From: Prochlorococcus marinus str. MIT 1013
Lineage (GTDB): Bacteria > Cyanobacteriota > Cyanobacteriia > PCC-6307 > Cyanobiaceae
NCBI RefSeq assembly: GCF_027359395.1
Contig: NZ_CP114778.1
Span: forward strand, 1,426,001-1,490,000
DNA: 64,000 nucleotides
Direction of reading: 5' to 3'
A model generated the notes under the pieces. It searched no databases, was not told the origin of the DNA, and worked only from the letters and a program-made list of their open reading frames with translations. Position numbers and translations under genes: made by a program. Of the stretch, positions 52,155 through 59,233 are shown one piece after another. Numbering within the stretch: position 1 is the first letter of the stretch; each line of letters begins with the position of its first letter.

Positions 52155-53738
52155 TTATCTTGAAATTTTCTTCAGTTTTCTAAGTTGGTTTTGTGAGGTT
52201 ATGTCTTGATATTTATCAGTTTGAGTAAGGATTTCAATAGCAGGTTTCAGCATCTCTTTGTAGTTATTCCATCCACCAATTGATTTTGAATTAATTGGTG
52301 AACGCACTTGAATGCTACTTGCCGTGGATACTGTGCGTGGATTTTGATGCGGCGATAGATATGAGTCATTCCATTCCCAACCTAACCAAGAGATCAAAGA
52401 TTTAATTCCTTTATTAGGATTGCTTACTAAGAAATCATAATTTAAGTCGTATATCTTTGCTCTAAATCTATCCTTATATTGAGTCATGATTTCTTCTTGA
52501 TCTAAATATACTTTTGTGCAATCAACTAAGGAAGAGGAATATTTATTTCCTCTAGCAAAATGTGCTCGGTAAATTGAAAGAATATTATCTAAAGGATGTC
52601 TATAGCAGTGGATAATTTTTGCGTTTGGTATATGCCGAGCAATAATACCTGCGTATTGGTAGTTGTATAACCATTTATTAGTTGTGATATTAAGTTCAGT
52701 CTTATTATTTACTTTTTCCTCATATAATTTAGCAAGATTTATCTCTTGTTTAAACTTCTTATATTCAAGGAATGATTCCTCTAGAATATTAACTTCACCT
52801 AGATCATATACATCATTACTCATACTTAGAATTGATTCCAATAATGTTGAACCACTTCTAGGCATTCCTACTATAAAAATACTCTCAGAAAAATTTCTGT
52901 GTTCTTTTTTATTAATCTCCTTTTTATTAGATTCAATAAGTAATACTTTAGATTTATTGATTAAACTATCTGCTGTAGATTTTTGAAGAATTAGTTTTAA
53001 TTCATTCGCCAACTCAAGGTATCTAGAACTTTCATTGTATTTCTTTTCCTTATGAAAAATATTTGCTCTTGCGAAGTAAATATCAACTTGATTTTTTTTT
53101 GATTTGTTAATTAAGATATTTTCAGAAAAGAGTTGATTCTGCCATATCTTATTTTGATCAGAATATTGAATTAATGATAGTGAATAATATGCTTCTGCGA
53201 GATTAGGATCAAGTTCAATTGCTTTACGAGTTGATTTTTCTGCTTCTTTTAAGTTGCCAAGATTTTTCAATATATTTCCCCGATTGGAATATGCTTCTGC
53301 GAGATTAGGATCAAGTTCAATTGCTTTACGAGTTGATATTTCTGCTTCTTTTAAGTTGCCAAGATTTCTCAATATAATTCCCAGATTGGAATGCGCCTTT
53401 GCGTAATCAGGATTAAGTTCAATTGCTTTGCGGATTGATAATTCTGCTTCTTGTAACTTGCCAAGATCTTTTAATATGACTCCATAATTAGAAAAAATCC
53501 TGTGATCATTACACCCTTGATTTATTAACTGTTGATAAGATTTTGTTGCTTCTGAAATATTCCCTTCTAAATGAAACTTAAATGCTTGCTTGATAATTTG
53601 CTCTTTAGAAAGATTAAAATGAGAATTAGTATTAATAGTGATGCTTTTTTGATTTTCTCTTAAAGGAAATGGAACTGAAAATGTTTTTACTTCAGTAATT
53701 TTATTCTTTCGTTCTCCTTCTTGACTAGAATTATCCAT
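52155..53738 (-). CDS. TPR array member C: leader + TPR + sulfotransferase
   Basis: The 527-residue protein has leader SVPFPLRE at residues 21-28, then SKEQIIKQAFKFHLEGN and three to four TPR units (e.g. YAKAHSNLGIILRNLGNLKE). The sulfotransferase part has IFIVGMPRSGSTLLESIL and IIHCYRHPLDNILSIYRAHFARG. It is closely similar to members B and D over the catalytic domain. Compared with D it carries an extra 12-residue tail (after DITS), where D has a TAG stop. The start is ATG at 53738. Confidence 0.9.
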   Translation of the reverse strand: MDNSSQEGERKNKITEVKTFSVPFPLRENQKSITINTNSHFNLSKEQIIKQAFKFHLEGNISEATKSYQQLINQGCNDHRIFSNYGVILKDLGKLQEAELSIRKAIELNPDYAKAHSNLGIILRNLGNLKEAEISTRKAIELDPNLAEAYSNRGNILKNLGNLKEAEKSTRKAIELDPNLAEAYYSLSLIQYSDQNKIWQNQLFSENILINKSKKNQVDIYFARANIFHKEKKYNESSRYLELANELKLILQKSTADSLINKSKVLLIESNKKEINKKEHRNFSESIFIVGMPRSGSTLLESILSMSNDVYDLGEVNILEESFLEYKKFKQEINLAKLYEEKVNNKTELNITTNKWLYNYQYAGIIARHIPNAKIIHCYRHPLDNILSIYRAHFARGNKYSSSLVDCTKVYLDQEEIMTQYKDRFRAKIYDLNYDFLVSNPNKGIKSLISWLGWEWNDSYLSPHQNPRTVSTASSIQVRSPINSKSIGGWNNYKEMLKPAIEILTQTDKYQDITSQNQLRKLKKISR

Positions 53739-53760
53739 TTTCTCTTTTTTGGTTCTTCCG

Positions 53761-53780
53761 ATTTTACTACTAATTTCAAT
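53761..53780 (-). promoter_or_regulatory. Conserved element upstream of TPR member C
   Basis: The block ATTTTACTACTAATTTCAAT is identical to that of member B and stands 22 bases before the ATG. The further upstream ~25 bases are also similar. The putative minus-strand -10 hexamer is TAAAAT. Confidence 0.5.
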
Positions 53781-53987
53781 CCTTATTCATTCGTTCTGAA
53801 ATCATTTACCACTTATAGAGCGAGAGTAAAAAGTAGATCTTTATATTATTTCTCTACAAAATGATCATTGAGTATAATTCTCCTTATAATCTATTGGCCC
53901 GATTGGTTTTACGTGGGTTTCAAGTGCTATATGTAAAGATGAAATTCGTTGGTATGACTGGGGTTTAGGAGTGCTCTTTTGTGATTG

Positions 53988-54005
53988 ACTATTGAGTGGG
54001 AGTAA
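53988..54005 (+). repeat. guaA 3'-end repeat, copy 4
   Basis: ACTATTGAGTGGGAGTAA encodes TIEWE-stop exactly as in guaA. The downstream ~90 bases match those after copy 3. Confidence 0.85.
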
Positions 54006-54262
54006 ATATAACTACTAAAAGATAGCTATAGATTAAAAATTGTAGTTCCACGTGAGTCTAAAGTAAAAATTGATGAACCTAGTTCCAATGGTTTTTGGAG
54101 ACGCGTTCCACGTGAGTTCCACGTGGCCCCTTGTCACCTTCTCTGTAAAGACATCGTAGAATGTTTGATTTCTCTAAACTTGTGATTTTTCAATGCATCA
54201 TTTACAAGGAATCTATTGACGACTTCTCTACATATTCTTTTGTCCTTAGGATTTAAAAAGGC

Positions 54263-54332
54263 ACAAAAAAACCTTTTCTAAAGCAGGTTTTCTTGAAGAT
54301 CAGTCGCAAGTGTTTCCCTGCTCTGATTTTTT
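54263..54332 (-). ncRNA. Yfr2-like small RNA (element 1)
   Basis: On the minus strand an ATCAG/CTGAT hairpin presents GGGAAACACTTGCG in its loop, containing the GGAAACA motif known from Yfr2-family RNAs. A second hairpin (AAAACCT/AGGTTTT, 54268-54291) ends in a run of T and is a terminator. The region from the terminator to the loop is homologous to element 4. It lies directly after the ppnP stop, so it could also be a 3'-UTR RNA. Confidence 0.62.
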
Positions 54333-54648
54333 AATCATCAAAATAAGAGCATGTGTAGTTTACTAATTCTGAAACCTCTAAACAAAATGAAGAATTTGGG
54401 GGGACAATAAAATCCATACCCTCTGTTATTAATGTCCAATCTTTATCACCTGCGATTTTTACATTTAGTTTTCCAGAATGGATTTCCATGAGTTCTCTTG
54501 ACGCAGTTTTAAATTCATATCCACCCTCCAACATCACTCCTAATGTTTTTTTTGAACCATCTTTTAAAAAGATATTCCGACTAATAACTTTACCTTCAAA
54601 ATAAATATTTGCTAATTTATCAACATCTACATTTTGATAGTTATTCAT
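54331..54648 (-). CDS. ppnP: Pyrimidine/purine nucleoside phosphorylase PpnP (DUF1255)
   Basis: This 105-residue cupin-like protein matches the PpnP/DUF1255 family, which cleaves nucleosides phosphorolytically. Characteristic are YFEGKVISRNIFLKDGSKKTLGVM, TASRELMEIHSGKLNVK and the GMDFIVPPNSSFCLEV segment. The length is near the usual ~94 residues. It is unrelated to the TPR genes on either side and is divergent from a small membrane-protein gene. A Yfr2-like element follows its stop. Confidence 0.88.
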   Translation of the reverse strand: MNNYQNVDVDKLANIYFEGKVISRNIFLKDGSKKTLGVMLEGGYEFKTASRELMEIHSGKLNVKIAGDKDWTLITEGMDFIVPPNSSFCLEVSELVNYTCSYFDD

Positions 54649-54696
54649 TTAGAAATACCCCAATCTAATTTTCTAATCACTAATCATAATATATAG

Positions 54697-54882
54697 ATGT
54701 TGAGTTTCATTTATGCACTTGTTATCCCAGTACTGATTTTGGGATTGCTTTATCTATTCATCATTGAGAATAATGGTCTTCCAGATTGGATGGAACGTGT
54801 CTCAAGAAATAGTGGCTCCGTCTGGACTTATGGAATTATTGCTATCGCCCTCGTTGGTATTCTTAGATATCTGATTCGATAA
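54697..54882 (+). CDS. Small two-helix membrane protein
   Basis: The 61-residue product has hydrophobic helices at residues ~2-24 (LSFIYALVIPVLILGLLYLFI) and ~44-58 (YGIIAIALVGILRYL), joined by a charged turn (NNGLPDWMERVSRNSG). The start is ATG at 54697 with a TATATAG sequence just before it. It ends exactly next to the convergent DUF1651-like gene. Function unknown. Confidence 0.65.
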   Translation: MLSFIYALVIPVLILGLLYLFIIENNGLPDWMERVSRNSGSVWTYGIIAIALVGILRYLIR

Positions 54883-55158
54883 TTAAGCAGCAGCATCATT
54901 GATTTGAGGCTCTATTAATTCCCAATCATTAGATAGCAGTTCATTCCACGTTTCATGGGCAGATTTATAATCAAGTCTTCTTGTATTTTTTAATTTGGTT
55001 GGAATGCCTTCTTCAGTGCAATACCAAAGTTGAGTAAAGACAGTGGGTGCAACCATGACCGACTTTGGATCACGAATAAAGAACAAACAAAAATCTCTTG
55101 TTGGTCCAACTAGCCAACCTGTTGGTGTTGGCAATGCTTCTCTGATTGGTTGATTCAT
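54883..55158 (-). CDS. DUF1651-like protein
   Basis: The 91-residue protein resembles DUF1651, a family typical of Prochlorococcus and marine Synechococcus: TGWLVGPTRDFCLFFIRD near residue 13, then TQLWYCTEEGIPTKLKNTRRLDYKSAHETWNELLSNDWELIEP with the conserved Arg-Arg/W pattern. Function unknown. It starts 26 bases after the terminator of small RNA element 2, so it probably has its own short leader. Confidence 0.75.
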   Translation of the reverse strand: MNQPIREALPTPTGWLVGPTRDFCLFFIRDPKSVMVAPTVFTQLWYCTEEGIPTKLKNTRRLDYKSAHETWNELLSNDWELIEPQINDAAA

Positions 55159-55183
55159 ACTTCTCTCCTTTAATTCAAGGCAT

Positions 55184-55262
55184 CAAAAAAGCACCTTGCT
55201 CACTGGTATTACGCAGGTGCTTTATGAGTGAGGACTGCTTGCGTGAGGAATGTCCTAGTACA
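55184..55262 (-). ncRNA. Yfr1/Yfr10-like small RNA (element 2, diverged)
   Basis: On the minus strand a first hairpin AGGAC/GTCCT has ATTCCTCACGC in its loop. The second hairpin AAAGCACCT/AGGTGCTTT (about 55188-55223) ends in a T-run as a terminator. It is the same two-hairpin design as elements 3 and 5, but its CTCCTCAC motif is altered (TTCCTCAC). Confidence 0.5.
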
Positions 55263-55337
55263 GATATACTATTAAATATTTAGTGGTTCGTCAAGCATCT
55301 GAATCTTTTTTTGGGTGCATTGAAATACTCTATAAAA

Positions 55338-55508
55338 ATGATATTCGAATCAAACAAAGGAAAATCCTTTATCAAAGAGCAAGCAATAGACCTAATGGTG
55401 TCATTTAGTGCAACTGACGCAAATTCAGAAAAGAAATGGAGAGGTTTCTATAACTCTTTATCGCAGAGTGAATTAAAGAATGAATGGGATGAATATTGGC
55501 AAACTTAA
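55338..55508 (+). CDS. Small hypothetical protein
   Basis: From ATG at 55338 the product has 56 residues (MIFESNKGKSFIKEQAIDLM onwards) and is charged and helical, ending SELKNEWDEYWQT. A TTG at 55311 would add nine residues. It is followed after 10 bases by a strong terminator, which supports it being a transcribed unit. I do not recognise the family. Confidence 0.5.
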   Translation: MIFESNKGKSFIKEQAIDLMVSFSATDANSEKKWRGFYNSLSQSELKNEWDEYWQT

Positions 55509-55518
55509 ACGCATGAAG

Positions 55519-55547
55519 AAGGGGGCAAGATTTTGGTTGCCCCCTTT
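55519..55547 (+). terminator. Intrinsic terminator after the 56-residue gene
   Basis: AAGGGGGCAA (55519-55528) pairs perfectly with TTGCCCCCTT (55537-55546) around an 8-base loop, with flanking A and T bases. It could work in either direction. Confidence 0.75.
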
Positions 55548-55695
55548 AAGTTCAGCACTTTTGTATCCATTTGAACAATCCATTTCCCGTACTAACCCTT
55601 CGCCGACCTACGACAACTCAAGTGCTAGTACTCCAACCCATTTCTAATCAAACCTAGAGATCGGAACATGAGAGTAAACACCTGTTTATTGCCCA

Positions 55696-55780
55696 AAAAG
55701 AAAAACCCCTTGCCTAATAGTGGCACTAAGGGTCTTTGTCTACCGCAGAACTTATTTTGTTGAGGAGTGTTCTGCTATTT
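55696..55780 (-). ncRNA. Yfr1/Yfr10-like small RNA (element 3)
   Basis: On the minus strand GCAGAAC/GTTCTGC (55745-55751 and 55769-55775) form a 7-base-pair stem whose loop carries ACTCCTCAACA, close to the Yfr1 motif ACTCCTCACAC. The terminator hairpin (CCCTT/AAGGG core) ends in TTTTTCTTTTT. Stem changes relative to element 5 are compensated (GC pair for AT), which supports the structure. The 55560-55695 stretch beside it holds no gene I can support. Confidence 0.6.
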
Positions 55781-55828
55781 CTTTTTTAATCAATTTCAAA
55801 AGAGGTCAACATTAGAATTTATTCCTAA

Positions 55829-55942
55829 TCAAAGATCGTCTTCATGATTTCCAAAGGGCTTATATCTGATATCGAAAATCAAAACTACTGCTGTGCTTAA
55901 AAGCAGTAATCCAAAAACAACTTGGGGAGGTGGAAATATCAT
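55829..55942 (-). CDS. Possible 37-residue membrane protein
   Basis: The frame reads MIFPPPQVVFGLLLLSTAVV, then LIFDIRYKPFGNHEDDL and stop. One hydrophobic helix (residues ~8-24) with a charged C-terminal tail is typical of small cyanobacterial membrane proteins. It is too short for usual gene finders. It lies between the terminator of element 4 (20 bases upstream) and element 3 (49 bases downstream). No convincing ribosome-binding site is seen. Confidence 0.45.
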   Translation of the reverse strand: MIFPPPQVVFGLLLLSTAVVLIFDIRYKPFGNHEDDL

Positions 55943-55961
55943 TAGAACATTCTAGAAAAGG

Positions 55962-56062
55962 CACAAAAAAACCGCCCAGTTCTCTTAGGGCGGTTTCTTT
56001 GTGAGATCAGGCGCAAGTGTTTCCTTGTTTCCACTGCGGAGGATCTCAACTCCTCACAAATT
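55962..56062 (-). ncRNA. yfr2: Yfr2-like small RNA (element 4)
   Basis: On the minus strand the loop contains GGAAACAAGGAAACACTTGC, with the Yfr2 motif GGAAACA twice, as known for this abundant cyanobacterial RNA family. The stem is TTTGTGAG/CTCACAAA with an alternative inner GAGATC/GATCTC. The 3' hairpin AACCGCCC/GGGCGGTT is followed by a T-run (terminator). Its 5' arm TGTGAGGAGTTG is the exact complement of the loop motif of element 5. Confidence 0.75.
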
Positions 56063-56150
56063 AAACTTAATCAACGTCACGAAAAGAGAAATACTGAGTA
56101 TTAGAGTTCTTTAACTGTCACATGTGCCAATTCTTTAAAATCAACCATTA

Positions 56151-56228
56151 AAAAAGCACCCTACTTACGCGAATTCGAGTGCCTTTTTACAACAGAACTA
56201 TTGTGTGAGGAGTTGTTCTGTTATTTCT
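56151..56228 (-). ncRNA. Yfr1/Yfr10-like small RNA (element 5)
   Basis: The minus strand has ACAGAAC/GTTCTGT (56192-56198 and 56215-56221) enclosing a loop with ACTCCTCACAC, identical to the ultraconserved Yfr1 sequence. A terminator hairpin with GGCAC/GTGC stem and TTTTTT tail follows. In classical Yfr1 the motif is between hairpins; here it is in a loop, so this may be a Yfr10-type relative rather than Yfr1 itself. Confidence 0.68.
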
Positions 56229-56408
56229 TTTCTACTCCTGTCTGCACCTTTTGTCACTACTAAAAAGACAAACTGATGAGAACCTACAAAATAGGAATAA
56301 GAACAAAGGATCCAAGAATAAAAAGTGGGGACTTTTAACGAGTTCTATCAATCATTAGATCCTGAATCAAATAAACTCTCTTAGTGTATTGAAGAAAAAT
56401 AGAAGATT

Positions 56409-56771
56409 ATGGATGAAACTTGGTTAAAAGAACTCAATCAAAGAAATCTTGAGTTGGAAGGAGAAGATAGTTCGAAATGGGATTGTGTAACCGTTTCTGT
56501 TTCGTCCTCAGTTTTAAACAAATTAAGTCAGGCAGAACAAGGGAAATTTGAAATTACTGAATTCAAAAGAGCAACGAATGAAATTGAGCATTGGGCAAGA
56601 GTAGAAGAAATATGTGATTTCTTTGGAGTTGAAGATCCCGATCTAGCAGGAGATGTCTATGTCAGAAAGTTCAAAAACTTGACTGTAGATGAGGAGAGTA
56701 GATGGATGGATTTAAAAGATATCAATGACGAGATACCTGAGGGTTTTGGCGTAAAAATCGATCGTAGTTAA
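56409..56771 (+). CDS. Hypothetical acidic protein
   Basis: The 120-residue protein is acidic and soluble with no signal or membrane segment. It starts MDETWLKELNQRNLELEGED; the middle has WARVEEICDFFGVEDPDLAGDVYVRKF. I do not recognise a family. The codon use looks like that of real genes here. The ~180 bases upstream hold no other supported gene. It stands alone between small RNA element 5 and guaA-end copy 5. Confidence 0.6.
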   Translation: MDETWLKELNQRNLELEGEDSSKWDCVTVSVSSSVLNKLSQAEQGKFEITEFKRATNEIEHWARVEEICDFFGVEDPDLAGDVYVRKFKNLTVDEESRWMDLKDINDEIPEGFGVKIDRS

Positions 56772-57152
56772 GGAAAGTTAAATAATTGTTTGCTCCCTTG
56801 CTAATGGAAATATTTGCTAATTCAATGTTGCCACGTGAGTTCCACGTGGAAAAATAGGGGAGAAAATCCCTATCCACCACTCAATAATTTGAGCAGGTGC
56901 TATTGATTGGGAGCAACGGAAACGTCTACTTTCCAGTGATAACTTGATTTATACGGTTTTACGTAGGTTTGAAGTGGCACATTTTTACCGTCTCCATGGA
57001 GAAATCGTAGAAAGATGCTTTTCTCTACAAATTAAATATTTTTATTCTGTGGAAGTTGTCAATTCCCCCTTTTATAAACCCAGAACTGATACATCTCTTT
57101 GAAGGTATTTGGATGTTTTTCGTCAAATTTTGGCCAGTTTTGTAAGTTGTTT
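56772..57152. other. Intergenic region with guaA-end repeat copy 5
   Basis: No gene is seen. It carries a CCACGTGAG/TTCCACGTGG double site near 56832-56850, the repeat at 56899, and the CTCCATGGAG palindrome at 56992-57001 with ATCGTAGAAAGATG after it. The last ~100 bases are homologous to the region downstream of member C (52038-52150). Confidence 0.65.
56899..56950 (+). repeat. guaA 3'-end repeat, copy 5 (with guaA downstream flank)
   Basis: GCTATTGATTGGGAGCAA is a changed copy of the guaA end without a stop. The following CAACGGAAACGTCTACTT and CAGTGATAACTTGATT nearly match the bases after the genuine guaA stop (47690-47725). This is the only other copy with that flank. Confidence 0.8.
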
Positions 57153-58802
57153 CTATGAGGTTATGTCTTGATACTTATTAGTTTGAGTAAGTATTTCAAT
57201 AGCAGGTTTCAGCATATCTTTGTAGTTCTTCCATCCACCAATTGATTTTGAATTGATTGGGGAACGAACTTCAACATTGCTCCTCGTTTTAACTGATCGA
57301 GTATTTAGATGTGGTGATAGATATGACTCTTGCCAATCCCAACCTATCCAATTGATTAAAGATTTGATTTCTTTATCAGGATTCTTAACTAATGAGTCAT
57401 AATTTAAGTCATATATTTTTGATCGAAACCTATTCTTATACTTACTCATTACTTCCTTTTGGTTTAAATAAACATTTGCGCAATCAACTAAGGAAGAAGA
57501 ATATTCATTTCCTTGCTCAAAATGTGCTCGATAAATTGATAAAATATTATCTAGCGGATTTCTATAGCAGTGAATAATTTTTGCGTTTGGTATATTCCCC
57601 GCAATAATACCTGCATATTGGTAGTTGTATAACCATTTATTAGTTGTGATATTCAATTCAGTCTTATGATTTACTTTTTCCCAATATAATTCAGCAAGAT
57701 TTATCTCTTGTTTAGGTTTCTTACACTCAAGCAATGATTCCTCTAGAATATTAATCTCACCTAGATCATGTACATCATTACGCAGACTAAGTATTGATTC
57801 CAATAAGGTAGAACCACTTCTAGGCATCCCTACAATAAATATACTTTCAGGATATTTTCTAAGTTCTTTTCTATTTATTTCTTCTTTATCAGATTGAATG
57901 AGTAATACTTTAGATTTATTGATTAAAAGATTCGCATTCGATGGTTGAAGATAAAGCTTTAATTTATTCGCCAATTTAAGGCATTTAGAACTATCTTCGT
58001 ATTTTTTTTCCTTATGAAGAATATTTGCTCTTGCGAAGTAAATATTAACTTGATCTTTTTGTGATTTTTTATTTAAAAAACTTTCTGAAAAGAGTTTATC
58101 TTTCCATATCTTATTTTCATCGGAAAATTTTAGTAATGATAGTGAATAGTATGCTTTTGCTAAATCTGGATTCAGTTCAATCGCTTTGATTACTGATAGT
58201 TCTGCTTCTTGTAATTTCCCAATATATCTCAATATTTTCCCCAGATTTAGATAAGCATCTGCGAAATTAGGATTGATTTCAATTGCTTTGCGAGTGTATA
58301 ATTCTGCTTCTTGTAATTTACTAATATATCTCATTATTTCTCCTAGATTTAGATAAGCATCTGCGAAATTAGGATTGATTTTAATTGCTTTTAGTAGTGA
58401 TATTTCTGCTTCTTTGACTTTCCCAATATCTATCAATATGTATGCAAGATCGTAATATGCTTTTGCGTAGTTAGGATTCAGTTTAATTGCTTTGCGAGTA
58501 TATAATTCAGCTTCTTTTAATTTCCCAAGATTTTTTAAAATTACACCATAATTAGAAAAAACTCTATTGTCATTAAAACCGCGATCAATAAAATATTGAT
58601 AATATTTTTCTGCTTGTTGAATATTTCCTTCTGAATGGAACTTAAATGCTTGATTAATTATTTGTTCTTTAGAGGGATTAGAAGGAGTTTTGGTATTAAT
58701 AGTAATGTTTTCTTTAATCTCACCTAAAGGAAATGGAACTGGAAATGTAGATACTTCATAGACTTTCTTTTCCCCTTGATCTTGCTCAGCAGATGGTTCC
58801 AT
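57153..58802 (-). CDS. TPR array member D: leader + TPR + sulfotransferase
   Basis: The 549-residue protein has leader PVPFPLGE at residues 21-28 and SKEQIINQAFKFHSEGN, then about five TPR units that are more diverged than those of B (e.g. FADAYLNLGEIMRYISKLQE). The sulfotransferase domain has IFIVGMPRSGSTLLESIL and IIHCYRNPLDNILSIYRAHFEQG. It ends at TAG directly after DITS, while homologous DNA continues past the stop as coding in member C. A shortened promoter-like block lies 30 bases before the ATG at 58802. Confidence 0.9.
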   Translation of the reverse strand: MEPSAEQDQGEKKVYEVSTFPVPFPLGEIKENITINTKTPSNPSKEQIINQAFKFHSEGNIQQAEKYYQYFIDRGFNDNRVFSNYGVILKNLGKLKEAELYTRKAIKLNPNYAKAYYDLAYILIDIGKVKEAEISLLKAIKINPNFADAYLNLGEIMRYISKLQEAELYTRKAIEINPNFADAYLNLGKILRYIGKLQEAELSVIKAIELNPDLAKAYYSLSLLKFSDENKIWKDKLFSESFLNKKSQKDQVNIYFARANILHKEKKYEDSSKCLKLANKLKLYLQPSNANLLINKSKVLLIQSDKEEINRKELRKYPESIFIVGMPRSGSTLLESILSLRNDVHDLGEINILEESLLECKKPKQEINLAELYWEKVNHKTELNITTNKWLYNYQYAGIIAGNIPNAKIIHCYRNPLDNILSIYRAHFEQGNEYSSSLVDCANVYLNQKEVMSKYKNRFRSKIYDLNYDSLVKNPDKEIKSLINWIGWDWQESYLSPHLNTRSVKTRSNVEVRSPINSKSIGGWKNYKDMLKPAIEILTQTNKYQDITS

Positions 58803-58831
58803 CTATATCTTTCTATCATTTGATGCAAGGT

Positions 58832-58844
58832 ATTTTACTACTAA
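58832..58844 (-). promoter_or_regulatory. Shortened conserved element upstream of TPR member D
   Basis: ATTTTACTACTAA matches the first 13 bases of the block seen before members B and C, at a similar distance (30 bases) from the start codon. The rest of the block has diverged. Confidence 0.4.
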
Positions 58845-59022
58845 CTCTGCAATAATTATTATTTTATTGTGAGCGCCATCAATTAGCAGTCTCTTTGAAT
58901 AGTTGCCTACGATATTTCTAAGGCAATGTCATCATTAAGAAGTTTCACTCAGAAACTATTGAGTATCAAATACTATGATTTCTTCAGTTATAAGAATAGA
59001 TCCTGAACTGTATATTTTTAGA

Positions 59023-59043
59023 GGAACTATTTAGTGGGAATAG
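59023..59043 (+). repeat. guaA 3'-end repeat, copy 6
   Basis: GGAACTATTTAGTGGGAA followed by TAG differs from the guaA end by a G-to-T change that creates an early TAG. The downstream bases with AGCTATAGATTGAAAG resemble those of copies 3 and 4. Confidence 0.72.
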
Positions 59044-59233
59044 TTATAGGTGTAAATCCCAGCTATAGATTGAAAGTAGTGATTTGTTACGGGTTTGTTT
59101 CGTAACCTTGTCATATTCTCTATAGAGAAGTCGTAGAAGAATTGATTTTTCTGCTTTATTAAATCCATCTTTTTGAAGAAATCAATGCTCTTAGCAACTA
59201 TGTCTATAAAGATGAGACTTATTTGGTAAAACT

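Larger units (their letters stand above)
53739..54262. other. Intergenic region with guaA-end repeat and CACGTG elements
   Basis: No gene is supported. It contains the member C promoter-like block, guaA-end copy 4 (53988-54005), a block of ~100 bases shared with 49980-50089, a TTCCACGTGAG/TTCCACGTGG double site near 54104-54122, and a CTCTGTAAAG...CGTAGAATG element at 54141. Confidence 0.65.
58803..59233. other. Intergenic region with guaA-end repeat copy 6
   Basis: No gene is supported. It contains GAAACTATTGAGTAT at 58953 (a partial eighth copy), copy 6 at 59023, a TATAG/CTATA hairpin after it, GTTACGGGTTTGTTTCGTAAC-like inverted sequence near 59087, and a CTCTATAGAG palindrome at 59118-59127 followed by TCGTAGAAG. 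Confidence 0.6.

Noticed and set aside
56101-56148. 15-residue minus-strand frame MVDFKELAHVTVKEL between sRNA elements 4 and 5
   Set aside because: It is too short to support and has no clear ribosome-binding site, though its position mirrors that of the 37-residue frame.
56273-56338. 20-residue plus-strand frame before the acidic protein gene
   Set aside because: It is short, has no recognisable features and no upstream signal.
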